Below are positions 1 through 14,800 of a stretch of 64,000 nt of DNA, piece by piece; position 1 is the first letter of the stretch, and each line of letters begins with the position of its first letter. The stretch comes from Monomorium pharaonis (Eukaryota > Arthropoda > Insecta > Hymenoptera > Formicidae): contig NC_050472.1 in NCBI RefSeq assembly GCF_013373865.1, forward strand, positions 24,266,292 through 24,330,291, written 5' to 3'. The translations under genes were made by a program, and so were the position numbers. The notes under the pieces are model-generated. The model had not been told where the DNA came from. It did not search any database and saw only the letters and a list, made by a program, of their open reading frames with translations.

Positions 1-1546
1 ATGCCGAAGAAAAAAAACGTGCACTTAGGAAATTAGTGAACGTTGGGAAACGTTCAGCGGAAAATTGCTGGGGGTAACGGGCAAAGTTGCTTTTATCGCC
101 GGGAACAGCCAATGACTTTCAAAGACGATTGGTCAGGTTCTATTTCGGCGATATCACGTGCGGCGATATCAAGGGCGGTTTGTTTCCGCCGTCGACACGC
201 GAGTGGATCCCCGACGAAGCGTCGGAGACTATAATTCTTTCGCGGCGGAGAGAAATTGTGGGAGGAGAGGGCGGCAACGAGGACTATTCGAGAATCCGGT
301 CGAATGTAAGCGGTAGCTTACATAGTTTGTCACTGACAACTCGCCGACGAACGAGATTTCGGTCCGTCCTTGGAGAGTCGGGAGACGGAGAGATCGTCGG
401 AGATAGGATGAGCCTTCGAGGGATAAACACGAAACTCCCCGCTTCGAAGGCCGAGGAAATAGCGAGAGAAAGCAGCGATTTCTAGGACAATTCGCGGCCG
501 TCTCGATGTATCGAGACGCGGCGGAGACGCGAGGAGAGATCGCACATCCTGTCGCGTACGAATCGGCGGCGGATCGTTGCGAGGATCGCGGCCGGATGAA
601 TAAATGAAGAAGCACCGTCGAGCGAAAGCCCTACTCCCGCCGTTTCCCAAATGAGTCCGGGTCCCGCAAAAACTGCTGAGGCAACTTGAAGCCAGACAGC
701 AAAACGGAGACGACGGCGCGGTGGTCGGGAGATAACGGCGAGGCTTCGAGAAGAATTCTCTCTCGCGTACTTTCATCATCCAGGGTACCAGGAATCTCAT
801 CCGCAAGGACAAATGGTGTAATCCCTCGTGCTCCCTCGAGACAGCGCTTCCAAAAGTTCTGGTATACAAAACGCGTTTCCCGCACTTTTCTTTATCTCTG
901 CGAGCTCTCGGGCCGATCTCGAATCGATTCTTGGCTTAAATTTCGCAGCCTTGGCAATCTCGGGATTATAAAAAAAAAATTAAGGTTTACAATCTTTTTG
1001 TTTAGATATTTCCTTTTAAGAAAATTTAATAATTAAATTTAAATATTGTTTAGAAAATATGTCAAATCGAATTTAATTGCCGCTGGTCGAAGAGCAAACC
1101 GGATAATTATTTCGTGATTAGACTCGTAAAGCTTTGAAAACGATCGGTCGATGGAGCGACAGACGCCGGATCGATCGCTGGAAACCAAAGGAAACGAATT
1201 CGCGTGGACCAGCAAAATGCATTAGACTAGATCAGTGCGGTAGGAAGTGGAAGTTTGGCTCGAAGTATAAGAGCGATTCGCGGGGTGGGAGGGCGAAAGG
1301 AGGGGGATTACAACTGTTACCGGGAACGAGAACGAACAAGACAAGGGGTAGGGGGAGGACGGGGTTGTAACAGGAAGCGAGGAGATTGCGGCTCGAGATT
1401 GATGAAGAGATGAGGAGAATGCGATTTTTAAGCATCGCTTAAATCGAGGGCACGCTTAAGGGCGGGCTATAATAATTCCGCGGGTCCGGGGAGTGAAGTC
1501 ACGCGGAAACGGAAGGAAGCTCTCGCAGTTAGGGTGGCCGCGTGGT

Positions 1547-1585
<39 letters not shown>

Positions 1586-2490
1586 TGATTATTAGGGCGG
1601 AAAGCCGGAAGTTCGTGAGGTTTCACAGGTTGAGTTTTCCTACCCTTGGACGCGGACTCTTGAGTTGAGGCCTCGGACTTGTACGAGATAAGTTACACAC
1701 ACCCCCGGACGATAGATGCGCGGTGAAACGTTACATTAACCGGCGACGTGGGGTTGCGTGCACGTGATTACCGTAGTCCAGTAATTATTGTCGAAAGCGG
1801 AGAAGTATAGAGAAAAGGGAGTTCGATCGGACTCCCTTGATGTCCGTTGCGTTGCCGCGGACGATGACGAAGAAAACGCGTGGTGCACACGACGACGTTC
1901 GTCGTCGATAAAACGTTTAAAATAATACCGTGCCGTTCTCCACGCACATACACGTACGTACATACATACGCATTCGCGCGCGCGCTCGCGCGACAGTACG
2001 TGGATAAAATGCATACGTCCTACACGCAAAGATTGCCCGGTATATTGTCACCAGATAAGAAGTCCAACCTGAGTAAGCTCGGTGCGAATCTAATTACAGC
2101 GCGACATGTCACTGACGTGTTCCAGACATAGTACCACGTATACAAGCGCGATACAGCCTGGCTCGTATATCGTGTAGGGCTGAGGCGATTGACCGTAATA
2201 CGACCAGTCAAATAAGAGGGTCAGATATAGCCAGTTAGTAACCCTGATCCAGATCTATCGCCACGTGGTCGTGGCTCGCGGCTACGACGTTTATCCGCTG
2301 TTTAAAGCACGTGTGACGTATTCGTGCGATCGTATGCGCGCGGCAACGCGTATAGATCCTCCGAATCTTGGAAATTCGAGGGACTCTCTCACCGAACCTT
2401 TATCCGGTCGAGTCGATTGACTTGTTCAAGACTCAATTTCGACCGCGCGTCCATTTCCCGTCGATGGGAAAAATTGACAGTGTCTGTACG

Positions 2491-2530
<40 letters not shown>

Positions 2531-3060
2531 GCGTGTGTGTGCGTGTGTGTGTATGTGTGTGTGTGTGTGTGTCCGTCGTCACTTTGGGTGTGGCTGGTGG
2601 TTCAAGCTGGAATTCGCGACCTATGCGACCAAGCTGTCTGTGATCTCTGCGTAGAGGAAGAAGCGAGTGGAGAAACGATCGAACAAGGTCAGACGTTTCT
2701 TTAGCCTCGAAATTATGCGATCGTTTCGATTTTCTCGGTGTTACATTGTACAATTTATTGTAGACTTAAATGGAGCAACTGTCAAAGAAGATTACGTACA
2801 CATAACAAAAGATCTTTTTTTTTAATCACGCAACGCTCGATAGTTAGGTTAGTTATCGCGCGCATTCGCGGAGTATCGCTATAAGTCGGCCAATTCATTT
2901 GCAATTTAGTTTTGGGGGTCGGGAACCGTTCGGAGAATCGGCACGCGGGAGAACAGTGGGGAGAGGGGAGGTGGAATAGAACAATGAATTACGCTGCGCG
3001 TTTTACGCAAACGGGGTTGCGCGATTGTACACGCGAGCTCCCGATACTACATTAGACGAA
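1..3060. other. Non-coding GC-rich and simple-sequence DNA
   Basis: No exon with recognisable homology is visible on either strand. Open frames here are short, overlap on both strands and have no family resemblance, as expected from GC-rich DNA with few stops. A short AT-rich patch sits at about 960-1070. Two microsatellites stand out: (GA)n at about 1549-1586 and a long (TG)n with CG/TA interruptions at about 2496-2572. Given the minus-strand activin-type exon at 15772-16783 ending in a donor, this stretch may be part of that gene's first intron, but that is inference. Confidence 0.5.
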
Positions 3061-3930
3061 CGTGCATCGGAGAAATTAAAGACAATGCCAAGAAAAAGAT
3101 ACAACGGCGGATAGCACGCGGAGAGGCCATGGGGGGAAAGGCGAGGGATGGAGAGAAAAAGAGAGGAAGAGAGATAAACTCATAGATAAATAGAGAGGTC
3201 ACGTAGCCAAAGAGAGAAAAAGCGGCAGTGGGCGGAAGAAGAGTGCGGTAGAGGGATAAGAGTGTAGACGGAAGGGAAGTACACGGAGAAGGACAGGAGA
3301 GAAGAAAGGGAAGGAAAGAAGAAACACGCGAGAGAGGCGATCGGGAAACAGACGAAGGGAACAGAGAAAGAGAGAGGAAGTAACCTACCCTTTTCTAGCC
3401 TGAAGCGGAGAGTGTACCAGGATGAGGAGAGTCAAGAGGGAATAAAGGGGGTGTAGGAGATATACGAAGAGCGGCGCCCAGCTGGAGCCACGTGCATCGA
3501 TCTGACTACAGGCGCCAGCCGTCCTATCCGTCGGCTCGTTCGTCCATGAGTTCGACCCTGCCCCACTCCAACTCATCCCGAACAGTTTCATCCCATCCTG
3601 AACCGTCAAACTCCCAGTTCTAATACTCTCCATAAAGGGAGAGAGAGAGAGAGAGAGAAGTGAAGGCTAGAAAGAGATAGAGTGAAAAACGGAAAACGAA
3701 GGGCGGGAGAAAAAAAGAAAGAGGAGAAAAGGGATGAAAGGAAGGAGGGAAAAAAGGGAATTAAAAAAGTGGCAGAGGGGATAAAAATGCGATAGAGATC
3801 GGGAGGGAGCAAGAGAAAAAGAGAATGAGGAAGAGATAGATAAAACGAGAGGTGGGGGAGAGAGGGAGAGAAAGGATGAGATAAAGAGAAGAAAGAGGGA
3901 GGGAAAGAGGAAGAGGTGGGACAATGCATG
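3061..3930. repeat. Long purine-rich (GA/GGAA) strand-asymmetric tract
   Basis: The plus strand is strongly purine-biased over roughly 3120-3410 and again 3632-3920, made of degenerate GAGA, GGAAG and AAAGA words, with a more mixed insert at about 3420-3630. Reverse-strand open frames here are Ser/Leu/Phe-rich low-complexity translations of the same bias and are not credible proteins. Such tracts can adopt triplex structures or bind GAGA-type factors, but nothing beyond composition is visible. Confidence 0.6.
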
Positions 3931-6900
3931 TCGCGAGGGCGGGCGAATTTTAACCCCCGCGCGCGTAGTGTCCGACTTGGTATTTCTCCCTCGGAATTCC
4001 CACAGGTTGAACGAACTCTATTCTATTCGAGCGAAATTCGGGATGCACGCGCACGCACCAGTCCCTTCGGGGAGGGGAAAATTGGCGAATTTTCTCGAGG
4101 AGTCGTCACACACGCTAAATCGCACGTCATCGGCCATTGTGCGCCTCCATAAATAATAAAGGGGAAAAAAATTAACCGACGTCGTTTACTGCCTATCGGG
4201 CGGCCCCCGCTCTCGTATCTCAATTGACTTTTTATAGCACAACTTTTATCGCGTCCTCTTTCACGATTTGGCAGGGCGTTTTTATAGAATCGCGGCGTTG
4301 CGCGAAAATATACGCCCGTCTATATAATACGCCCGGCGCAATCTTTCCGCCAATCGTAAAAAAAGGGAGGATAATGGAACCAAAAGTGCGTCCTCCCCGC
4401 GTCGCATCGCCGCCGCCGCCGCCGCCACCGCGAGAACAAACGTAAACGCAATCGATATCGTTCGTTTTCTCGTCATATCGCTGTATCGGCGAGCGCGCGC
4501 TTCAAGGTCCGCCGCGAGAGGATCGTCTCCGTCTCTCGTATTAGCTCTCACGAGGTGGCCTTGAATAAAGTATCCGCGTTAAAAGCTCTCGTAGATGGAT
4601 TAGCGGCGTTAAACTTTCCCGGATACTTGGAGTGTAACCCAACTCGTCGTGTGCATCGTCCGCGCCCGACGAAGTGGGACGATGTTTACGCAAACATTTT
4701 ATTATCATGTATGAATGAGTACAATGAGTGCGACGCGCACAATCGATGCAACTAATGAATACAAGAGCAAGACGGTGATATGGACAACGAATACGTTGAA
4801 TTTCGTGAGTTTTATTATTCGTTGAAGCAATGGTAACAATAAGTATATTTAAATTGGGGGAAACAGGAATTTGTTGTTTCTTAGATTTATATCACATAAA
4901 ATTAGATAAAGCGAAGCAAAGTTGCGAAATCAACGATTCAGGGGACTGAAAAGACTATTTAATTTTATTGAACCTTTATAACTAATGTTATATGATTGAA
5001 ATTTTGCGTCGGTCTAACGAATACGTACCAATAGATGAGAGACAATCACGCACGTGCGTGAGACAGAGATCTAACGAAAGATAGGACGAAGGACGAGGAG
5101 GAAGCTAGGATCGAATTGGATCAGACTTAATAGACAGTCAGCCTGTCCAAATAGTAGAAGAGTCTGAAACATGTGCCGCTGTCGCGAGTCGAAGAAGCTA
5201 AATAGGGGGGAGGGGGGACACATTGTGCGAGTCGGTGACTGTTAAGAACTGCGAGTTACGAGCCACGGACGCTCGAGCTTTCATAAAGATCCGCCGCCAA
5301 GTTCTTTTAAAAGAGAACAACCGTCTAGCGCGCATAATGGCCGATCTATGCGCGCGACAGGAGTCCCTCCTCTCTTTCTCTCTCTCTTTCTCTCTCTCTT
5401 TCTCTATCTTTCTGGTCTATGGAATATCTCGTCCGGGCACAATGACGAACGTCCTGAGAAATACTGCGTCAATTCGCCCATCGTGTCGCGCCGAGTCGCG
5501 CGACGCGTCGCGTCACCTCGTCCCCGCGTTTCAGGTCGTCCCGATCGTGTCGCGATGCGAGTCGTTTGCGCACGCGGATTTTTATCGCCATCGCATTCTA
5601 TGATGCTGATAAAGTGATCCTCCCTTTGACTAGAGACGGCTTAGGTGCAGTAAATAAATCTACTAAATTTATTGTATAATAATATTGTGATGTACATATA
5701 ATATATAATGAATTTATTATTAATTCGTATAAAATAATGTAGTGTATAATTTCCGTTGACTGAAGTCGTAGCAACTAATTTGTGTACGATTGATTCAACA
5801 TACAGCGTGGTATACTTCATATATAATATAATTAATAATTAATGTATTAATTATTAATGTAACAAATGTATACAATACAGGACATATTATTTGGTAGACG
5901 TTATTTAGTAAAGCAAGCGTCTCTCAAATAACCGAACGTTTGTTCATCGAACCCGTTTTCACCCACGCACACATGTCGCGGGTATAAACAGAGAGTTATA
6001 GAAATTCGATATTTCGTATATACTAAATGTGCATATACATTCCTGGCTGTATATGAAACACTTACACTGCAATTTCTATAACATCGGGTCCATTAATGGC
6101 GGTACAATTTAGCTTAATTCTATAATTCCGTCAATCTTAACTAAAGAGTTTGCGAAAGCGTCGACATACATAACGGCAAATTAATTGCTACTGCTAGTTT
6201 CACTAATTTCTAGTTTCACCAATAAATAAACGTGCAGCACTACAATACAGCGACGACAGACCGTATCTATTATTAATGGCGGGCGCCTTGTCTTCTCGTA
6301 AATTCTCAAGACGCCCGGCAAGTTTTGCTAAACGGTGCCGCATGCATGTCTCATGCGCGAAATCGCCTTTACTTGTGTAATGGAACATGCGTACTTGAGA
6401 TTGTTGCTGAGGGTGTTGCCGAGAGAGTTCACGGGGGAGTGTTTAGCGAGTCGAGTCTTCCTTAACAATTAATCATTTCTCACGATGCGCAATCCGCATT
6501 CGCGGTATCAGAATCGATTAAACGGATCGTGCTGTATCATTAAAGCTGGCAATGACGCCCTTTGCGGTCGATGGCAAAGGAGGGTGTTGCGAAAAGGGCT
6601 GTTTTTACATTGTATCCGGGGAAAGTAAAAAATATATTGTTTCTTACAGTTTTTGAGCCATGCAATCCAACGGTGTTAAATTCAAATACTGATAAAGTAT
6701 TTTAAAAGTGCTATATTTAATACCGAAAATATTAACAAAGATGTTTATTGCGTCTGTGTGGTATTTCCGCCATAGCATTTTAAAGAATTATATATTTTTA
6801 AAATCGGAACACATAATGTGTAACATCAATACATATAGCGACTCGTCTCTCAAATGACTGCGGTACATTCCCGCGTTTTCACGATTTAAACCTAATTTTT

Positions 6901-9000
6901 TATGTATTTCTGTTACGTAATTTTAACTAGCATCATCGGATTGTTTATTGCAAGAAATAATATCTATTTTACTTTTTCCAATTTTAAAAATAGTATATTC
7001 AGTAAATAAAATTTTATCAAAATAATCATGAAATCTTCAATTGCGATGTTGACATACGTTTTATAAATTTTTCGAGATTATTTTGAATATTTTAAGATAG
7101 AAAAAATAGTGTCAGATATATATACTAATGAGAGATTGAAAAAACGTACCATTATAGGATTAATAAAAATAATTTAATTTTTCACGCTTTTTAAATTCAT
7201 CGTAAAATGGTCCTTTATGAGTAAATTAAATTTTATACCCTTTCACATTTTCTTTATAGTTGCTCTATTTAATATTTTTTTTCGGAAAGGTTTTTAAATC
7301 TCATTTCGTCACCTTCGCTTCTTCGGAGCGAATCAACCCCCGTGATTTTCGTCGCACTTAGGTGAAAGTAGAGGCGCGTGGTTACGTGTAATTAACCGGG
7401 GTAAATGATCCTTGGCAGCAGGTTGCATGGGGACCATCGCCAGCAAGATCGCGCGCGCGCGAGGGAGAGCGAGCGAGCGAACGGATTCGGTCGTCCGTCA
7501 CTGGGCGCGACTGGGTAATACACTGTACGCAATGCACCCTGTCAGAGATAATGGTTTCCTCTTGAACATGGGAAACGCTGGGCACAATAAACCGCCAAAA
7601 TTACGACTGCTGGCTTACGGCATCGTTTGGTAATGGCGATGGAATGGCCGCGTTCTAAGAGGGATGGAATTCGCGTGCGAAGAAGAGAACACGCGACGGA
7701 GAGAGCCGACGAGAAATGAAGAAAAAAAAAACTAGAGAAGAGACTAGAGGAAGAGAAGCATGTAATAGTCACGCATAGTCACGATATTATATCCTACGTC
7801 GTTGAAAGGCGTGTGTTTCTCTCTTTCTCCCTGTGGCTTTTCGCGAAATAGAGCTTCCCCTTTCTAACTAATAAACTCTAACTAGCTCTAACAGACTCAA
7901 AGTAACATCGCCCGATGGAGAATAAGGCATCTTCTCCGTAATATATTCACATCACTTATCTTCAAAGACAAGAATCTATCGTTGAAATATTTTTTTTTGC
8001 CCTCTCTTCATAAAAATAAAGGGATTGTCATTGGCGATACTCCCTTCCCTCTTCCGTCGTAGCGTCTAATCTTCTTCGGCACACAACTTCGCACTCTCTT
8101 CGTCTCTCGTTGTTCGTCGGCCTTCTCTTCTACTTCCTCGCCATTGTCGTCGTCGTCGTCGTCGTTCAGGATTTCGTATCCTCGACGATAACGACGTCGA
8201 CGAAATGGTACCGCTGTTGGTGGCGTTGTTGAGTGAGACGCATAAATTCTTATGATATCTTATGGTCCAAGAGCTTCGGAATGGCTCGCCCGCCCGCCCG
8301 GTCGAAGGGTGGCGAGAATATAAACGTTGTTTTTGCATGGGAACGTTATTCACGGATTGTAAAGCCCCGGTGGCTGTTCGCGCCTTTGCTATTGCTACCA
8401 CCGTTGCTGTTGTTGTTGCTGTTGCTGCTGACAGTTAACACCTCATGCGTTTACTCGCTATCGGAGACTTACACGGCCATATGCCGACACTTCTTATCGA
8501 TTGTCGGGAGTACAAGGTCCGGATATCCTCTCTCACCGATGAATTTTTAAATAGCGATTCGGCCTGTCGTGTTTTCTCTACGAAAATATGGTATAATATC
8601 GTATATCTCGGTGTGTGTGTGTGTGTGTGTGCGTTTAATCCCACGTTGCGAGATCTCACGGATCGTCGTTTCCGTCACATTCGAATCATTTGTTCATATA
8701 TTTCGCGGTGGAAAAATATTCCCGAGGACTTTTATGCCGATCTTGAGAAATGTACGCGCGATACGCGATTCTGTTATTTATCCTTTAATATCGATAAGTT
8801 TCCGGACGATCATTTTTATTCGGCTTTCACCGCATGCAGAACTCATCCCCCTTGTAATTTGCAATAACGCCTGAAAGGTTTCCATCGAAACGAGTTTTGA
8901 CGATCTTTTTCGGTAGCCTTCACAGTGGAAACTTTCGATCGCCCGGCGAGCTCCATTACGAGTTTTTCTACTGTCGATTGCATTCGTACAATTTCCCATT
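3931..9000. other. Non-coding stretch, alternating GC-rich and AT-rich
   Basis: No supported gene. AT-rich blocks (about 4840-5000, 5640-5900, 6620-7290) alternate with GC-rich blocks (about 4240-4700, 5220-5600, 7340-7700, 8040-8440). A (CCG)n-like run lies near 4407-4432, a (CGT)n-like run near 8147-8166 and a (TG)n run near 8611-8632. Open frames of 60-140 codons occur on both strands but overlap each other and carry no recognisable domain. Confidence 0.45.
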
Positions 9001-9032
9001 GCATTATCGTGAAAGACCGTTATTTCTCTGCT

Positions 9033-9035
<3 letters not shown>

Positions 9036-9089
<54 letters not shown>
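9036..9089. repeat. (CT)n microsatellite
   Basis: About 27 uninterrupted CT dinucleotides are followed by a short CA run. Overlapping plus-strand frames read as poly-Leu/Ser and are artefacts of the repeat. Confidence 0.95.
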
Positions 9090-9096
<7 letters not shown>

Positions 9097-9486
9097 TCGG
9101 CTCGGCAGAACCAAATAACCAGATCGAAGAGATGAATTAATTTGATTATGTCCAATAAAATACCCTGTTTTATTCGATCGTATTGAGATAAAAAGAGGAT
9201 TGTCATATCGATAAAACATACGAAGATATTTAATCACAGTCGAGAAATATATAAGATATTTGATATGTGTTAACATTATTTTAAAAGAAATACCTCTCCT
9301 AAGCTTCATAATTAATAATAATAAATTAAGTCCTAGTAAAATGATATAATAATAAACTACAAAATAAAGTGTGTTTATAATTACTATAGGAATAATTACA
9401 CTTATATATGTACAAAATAAAAGATGTAAATTTATAATAAATATTCTGTCGAGTCAATAATAATTATATTGTATTTGAACTTTTAG

Positions 9487-9488
<2 letters not shown>

Positions 9489-9553
<65 letters not shown>
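9489..9553. repeat. (TC)n microsatellite
   Basis: About 32 uninterrupted TC dinucleotides lie only about 400 bases downstream of another CT array of the same orientation at 9036-9089. Confidence 0.95.
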
Positions 9554-9555
<2 letters not shown>

Positions 9556-11790
9556 ATCTTTCTTTGTCTATAAAAAGAGAGATAAAAGCGCAGGGCAACT
9601 CGCTTAGATCGCGGTCAAGGGTCACGTTGATCTCCTCGCGACTGCAGGAAGGGATTTTATTCCGTAATCATATACTCTGTAATCGTCAGAGAGATTTAAG
9701 GGATAGGACGGTCCAATCGATGGGAGTTTGGCAAGCGAAAGGGCAACACAGAACGATACCTGGAATAATGGTAATAAAATTGTTTTCGACGACAGTTTGA
9801 GTGTCTCGCGTGGTTATTATTAGAAAACTCGTTAACAGGCTGTACCGGCGCGTTATGTACCTTTTTACGGTGGCGCTAAAAAAGCAAAACTTTCCCGCCG
9901 AGATCATTTTTCTACCGTCCATCGAAAACATCGCTCGTCTCCGGACCAGTTAACCGAATACGTCGTTCCGGGCTTGACAACTTTTTCTTCCCGGCGCGCC
10001 CGTGTTCAGTGAAAATATTTAAAAAGTAGTGTGTTTTAGTCGAGAAACATTTAGCGACATTTCACGTCGGTTGCGTGGTTGGTAAAGCTCGTACAAGAGG
10101 AAATCGCGAATTTACTTTGAGGAGGGTGGTTTTACGTTGGAAATCAGGTCACGTTTGTGCCAGACGACTTATTAGTCGCCACGTCGCGCGTATACAAGTA
10201 TACAAATTATTTTGACAATCGTATTACATGGAAATATTACATTTACACTCATCCCTCTGCCACCTTCGACCACCGGTGGTAGCGAATGTTAAGAGTGATC
10301 GAATGCCCCCGGAAGCGCAAATTTACACAAAAGTGCGAGGTGTGTAAAAGTACGCGTCGCAAGTTACGCTGATTTATCTCCCGGGTGTCGCGCTACAAAT
10401 TGTGCTGCGAATCTCGCCCGTACGCGAAAGAGAGAGAGAGAGAGAGAATGAGCGATGAGGGGGATGAAATTCCGTCTCGCGCGCGCGACAACGACGACGA
10501 CGTCGCGGATCGTCGTCCGATCGGAAGGAAAGGGAGGGAGGGCGAGCCAGTCGGCCGGGAAAATTCGCGGCTACGCGACGAGTAATTATCGTCCATCAGG
10601 CCGGAGTCGCGCGCGGTCGGGGTATATCGATTCGCAACCGGGTAGAGGTAGAAAGTAGAAAAGTGGCCGACGGCACGTCGGACGCGCGGCAAAAGGCTAC
10701 GCGCGAGTAGCAACTCCGCTTCGGGTTGTCGTTCCGTGGCATTTTTTTCGCGCGTTCCACGTAGACAAAAAATGTGGAACGCACACAAACTTTTCCCCCC
10801 TCGAGCCGCGAGCACCCCGCGCACTCCGCTCGCCCCGCCGGCCGCCCGCGGTCGATGCAATGGTGGTCGTTTATAGTTTCTTTAGTTTCTTCAAAAAGAA
10901 TGACGTGTTCGTCGGCTATGTATAGTGACACGGCGACATTAACGTTAAAGTATCACGTATGGCGCATTTACGATACGGCTCGGCGCGCGAAATGTCCGGA
11001 AAAATCATCGGTTTGGCGAAAAGGGGTTGGAGGGAGAGGGAAAGAGAGACAATCTCTCTTTATCTCTCCTTCTCGCGGAAGGCGTCGTTCGCGGGCGAGC
11101 GCTCGCTTCCCAGCGTAAGATTTCGTGTTTCGGGATCGTTCGCGGCGGCGGCGGTGGCCGGCGCCCGCTTCGAAATTCTCGCGCCGGGGAAACGCGCGAG
11201 GATCGCGGAGATATCGATATCGCGGCAAAAGTTTGCGACTCCCGCCGGCACGGCACGCGCGAATCGATCGCGGAACGAGTCCGAGCCGAACGAGTAACAC
11301 CGCGCTGAGGCGTAATTAAGCCGAATTAATTCCATTTTGCCGCGATCCGATTGTTAATTAGCGTTGTCAATTTGCCGGCGCGACTTTTTTTTGCTGATCT
11401 ATGTACGTAGATCGGAACGGAAAGAGATTGCTGCTCCCAAAAAATTAATACATAATGTACAAATGAAGTAAAACAAATATGTGAGGCTAAATTTTGTTTT
11501 CGGGATTTGCAGAAAGTTCTCTTTTTTGTGTGCATATTCGTATTTTTTTGAATTTCTTAAATTTTTGCGAGTTTCTTTAAACCACCCCGGTTCTCAGGTA
11601 CTTTGGTTTCCAGAATTTCAATAGAGAAACGGATTTTCTATTATTGCGATATCGAATCGATTTTTCGCTTGATCCAAATGCGAGATCGCATCGAACTATC
11701 TGGAATCACTACGGCCTCTAAAAGAGGCGAAACGAAGGAGGAGGGCAAAACACGCGCGCGGCAGCTCGTTAATTTAACGATTAAAGAAAC

Positions 11791-11821
<31 letters not shown>

Positions 11822-14800
11822 AAGTGAAGGTGCAAGCGCCGGGCTACGAGTAGTCCGGGTAGCATTACCGTCTCTCTACCTTAGGGTTCTATTACCCTTA
11901 TTGTTAAACTTAGAGTTACTGTGAACTGCGGAGTGAACTATAGACCGCTGTTCTCTGTTGTCGCAACACTCGGCGGCGACTGCGGCGAGTGCCACGTGGC
12001 TGCAGGTGTGTGGCTCCGCGTGCGGGGACGCGTGCCAGCGCCGACGAGCGAGCGAACGTGTGCGGGCGGCAGGTGCATTCCGCCTCTCGTCAATCTTCGC
12101 CGAAAAAATTCGCGACGGCCACGACCCCCTTGCGTGATCGACCCCCCCCCCACCCCCTAATCAACCCTCGAATCTCCTTCCCGACATCTGGCCGTGTTGC
12201 GCTCGCGCCCGCGAAATTCGTTGACGTCGTTGACGTTCCGCCCGGAAAGAAAGAAAGAAAGAAAGAAAGAAAGAATAAAAGATCTGACCGCGATTTTTCC
12301 GCAATTACGTACACGAATCGCGCCGTGGACGCGCGCGAGACTCAGTCGCCCCCGAACTAGGCAAAACTACGAGGAAGTGAAACTAAAATGATGTTATAGT
12401 GAATAATGCACGAGCGTCATGGCAGAAGTAGTTGCAAGTATGACGAGCCATGACGAAATTTCGCGATGAGTCAGCTTTGGGTTTACTCTTTGTAGTTTTT
12501 CTACCCCTCCCTCCCTCCTCGTTCAGCGCGGTTCATCACGCCGACCGGTGATCCTAATCGTGGAAACAAACTTTGAGCGCCGGCAGAAAATGTCGCGATC
12601 GAATTGTTTTTAATTAGAAATTAGGCGTTCGCGCGGATGAGTAGACCTGCGTTCGTTGACGTTCGGATTACGTCATATCGAATGTAGCAATAAAACGTGC
12701 CGCCCTACGTGTCATTACCGGAGAAGTAATGCAATACACGCGGATAGATTAACCCCGAAGTCGCGTTGTATACACCCCCGCGAGTTATTACATTGTACAT
12801 ATCTATGTGCATCGAGCATGCTGTGTTGAACATGCGACGTGTTGTTTGGCGTTTCGTGGAAGTCGTCCTGTTATCGGAGACCAGCCAAGCTTATTGCAAC
12901 TTGCCATTTCAAATCCATTCGCGTACTTGGTATTTAATACATGGCGGGTATCGTTCGCTCTATTTACACAAGTCTTTCACAGGTGGCGATAAAGCAATAG
13001 TTACTTTAAATTTTACTGAATCACCAAATGCACGAAAATTGAAACGTATAATCGAAAATTATCGCACTTTTATTCGCAATGTAAAAAGAGGAAATTTAAT
13101 TTCGTGGATACTAACATCGAAAATTGCAAGATTTTTTTAAGGAATTATTCTCGGCACTAAAAAAAAAATACATTAAACTTATTCTAAGCCATAAGTTTAT
13201 TACAAAGATTACAGAAAATTTTTTGAAATTAACCGTAGCCAAGATTCAGATTCAGCGAGTCAAAATTTATAAAAAATATTTATTCTGATTAAAGCTAAAT
13301 GATAAAAATTTTTTATCGATTAATGTTACATGTTAATCTATATATCTATACGTTTACCTTTAAAACAAAGAATGTTAAATGTTTGGTAATGTCTACTCAT
13401 AAAGGATTTAATACTTTTTTATAAAATATTAAACGCGTTTTTTAACTTCATTTTTTTGAAAAATCTGGTATAATAGAATATTTTTACTTACAAATTCATG
13501 GCGTCAAAATTTATAAGAAACATATACTCGGGTTCCAATTAATACTCAAAAAATATTTTGCAGTCCTGTGTTATTGATCAATACAAATTTAAAAAAAAAT
13601 TACATTTGTAATATCTTGCTACAATAAAAACCGTGAAAAAGAACAAGTATTAATCGTGGACAATGTAATTCGCGAGAAGCCACGCTAATTCGAAAGACAA
13701 TCATTAAACATAATCAATAAACGGAACAAGCGGTTGCTATGTATATTTTTTCTTTTACCTATACGTTATTACGGCGCATCAAGACGCATGGGAAAGAATT
13801 TCGGAAAAGCTTCCATCGAATGACCAGGTCATCCAATCAGACGTAAAATCAATGAGTTTCCCTCGCGCAATTTAGCATCGAACGAATTCGGCTTAATCCA
13901 GAAGTTTCACTCGAGCGATATCAAACGACAGAAAGAAAAAAGCGCGATTTAAAATCGCCGTTGGCCTTCGATTTTTTGTAATTTGCTCGTATATTATTCA
14001 TTCCAGCCTTGTTTTTCGGGTTTATACGCTCAATATGATATGAAACCGTTCTTTTTTTTTTAAATAATAAGTAAAAGTGCATTTTACAAATTAAAATTGA
14101 ATTAAAACATTAGATTGTACTAAATTATTGCGAATTAGAGAAATAAGAGGCCAATCAACCTGAATCGACTCAAGAGGCTAAGTCACTTGCATCAAATATG
14201 CAACAACCAAATTGATATAACGACACGCGAATGTTAATTATTAATTAAGCACGTACAACCATATTTAAATATTATAAGGTCACATTTCATGGAGTAGATA
14301 TTAGACATTGCGCGTTAATAACTATTGATTGCAAATTATCGATTATTTCTATTACGAATAATTAATAGTTGCAGCATTTGTATATGACGTACAATAGAAT
14401 GCTTGCGCCTATAGATGCAGCAACGTCCTTTATCCGATGCGGAATAATTTTCTTATATGTAGGCGGGAATATTTTGATTGAGAGAATGCCGCGACGCTTA
14501 TCGAGCGAAGTTGACAAAGTTGTGAGACCCGGCCGCGGTTTACGTCGACGTTTCGCGCTTCGCAGAAATCTTTCTAACTTTTTCAAGGATCCTCCTCGGG
14601 CAATCCCACCTCCCGACGTTAGAAAACCTCGGCGCGTTAGAAAATGGGCTTTATACACACGTGGGTGAGATCGGTCGCATTTAGAAATCGCGTTTATGCG
14701 GCAAGGACATCCGCGTTCTCTAGATCGTTCTCGATTGTTCAATATTGGCTGCGTCGCGCAGGAACATTCGCGACGCTTCTCAGTGGAAATTCTCCTCGGT

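Noticed and set aside
2324..2753. Cys/Val- or His/Thr-repeat open frames
   Set aside because: Translations of the (TG)n microsatellite on either strand.
10393..11335. Cluster of 80-155 codon frames on both strands
   Set aside because: Overlapping Arg/Ala/Ser-rich frames in GC-rich DNA; no homology and no preferred strand.
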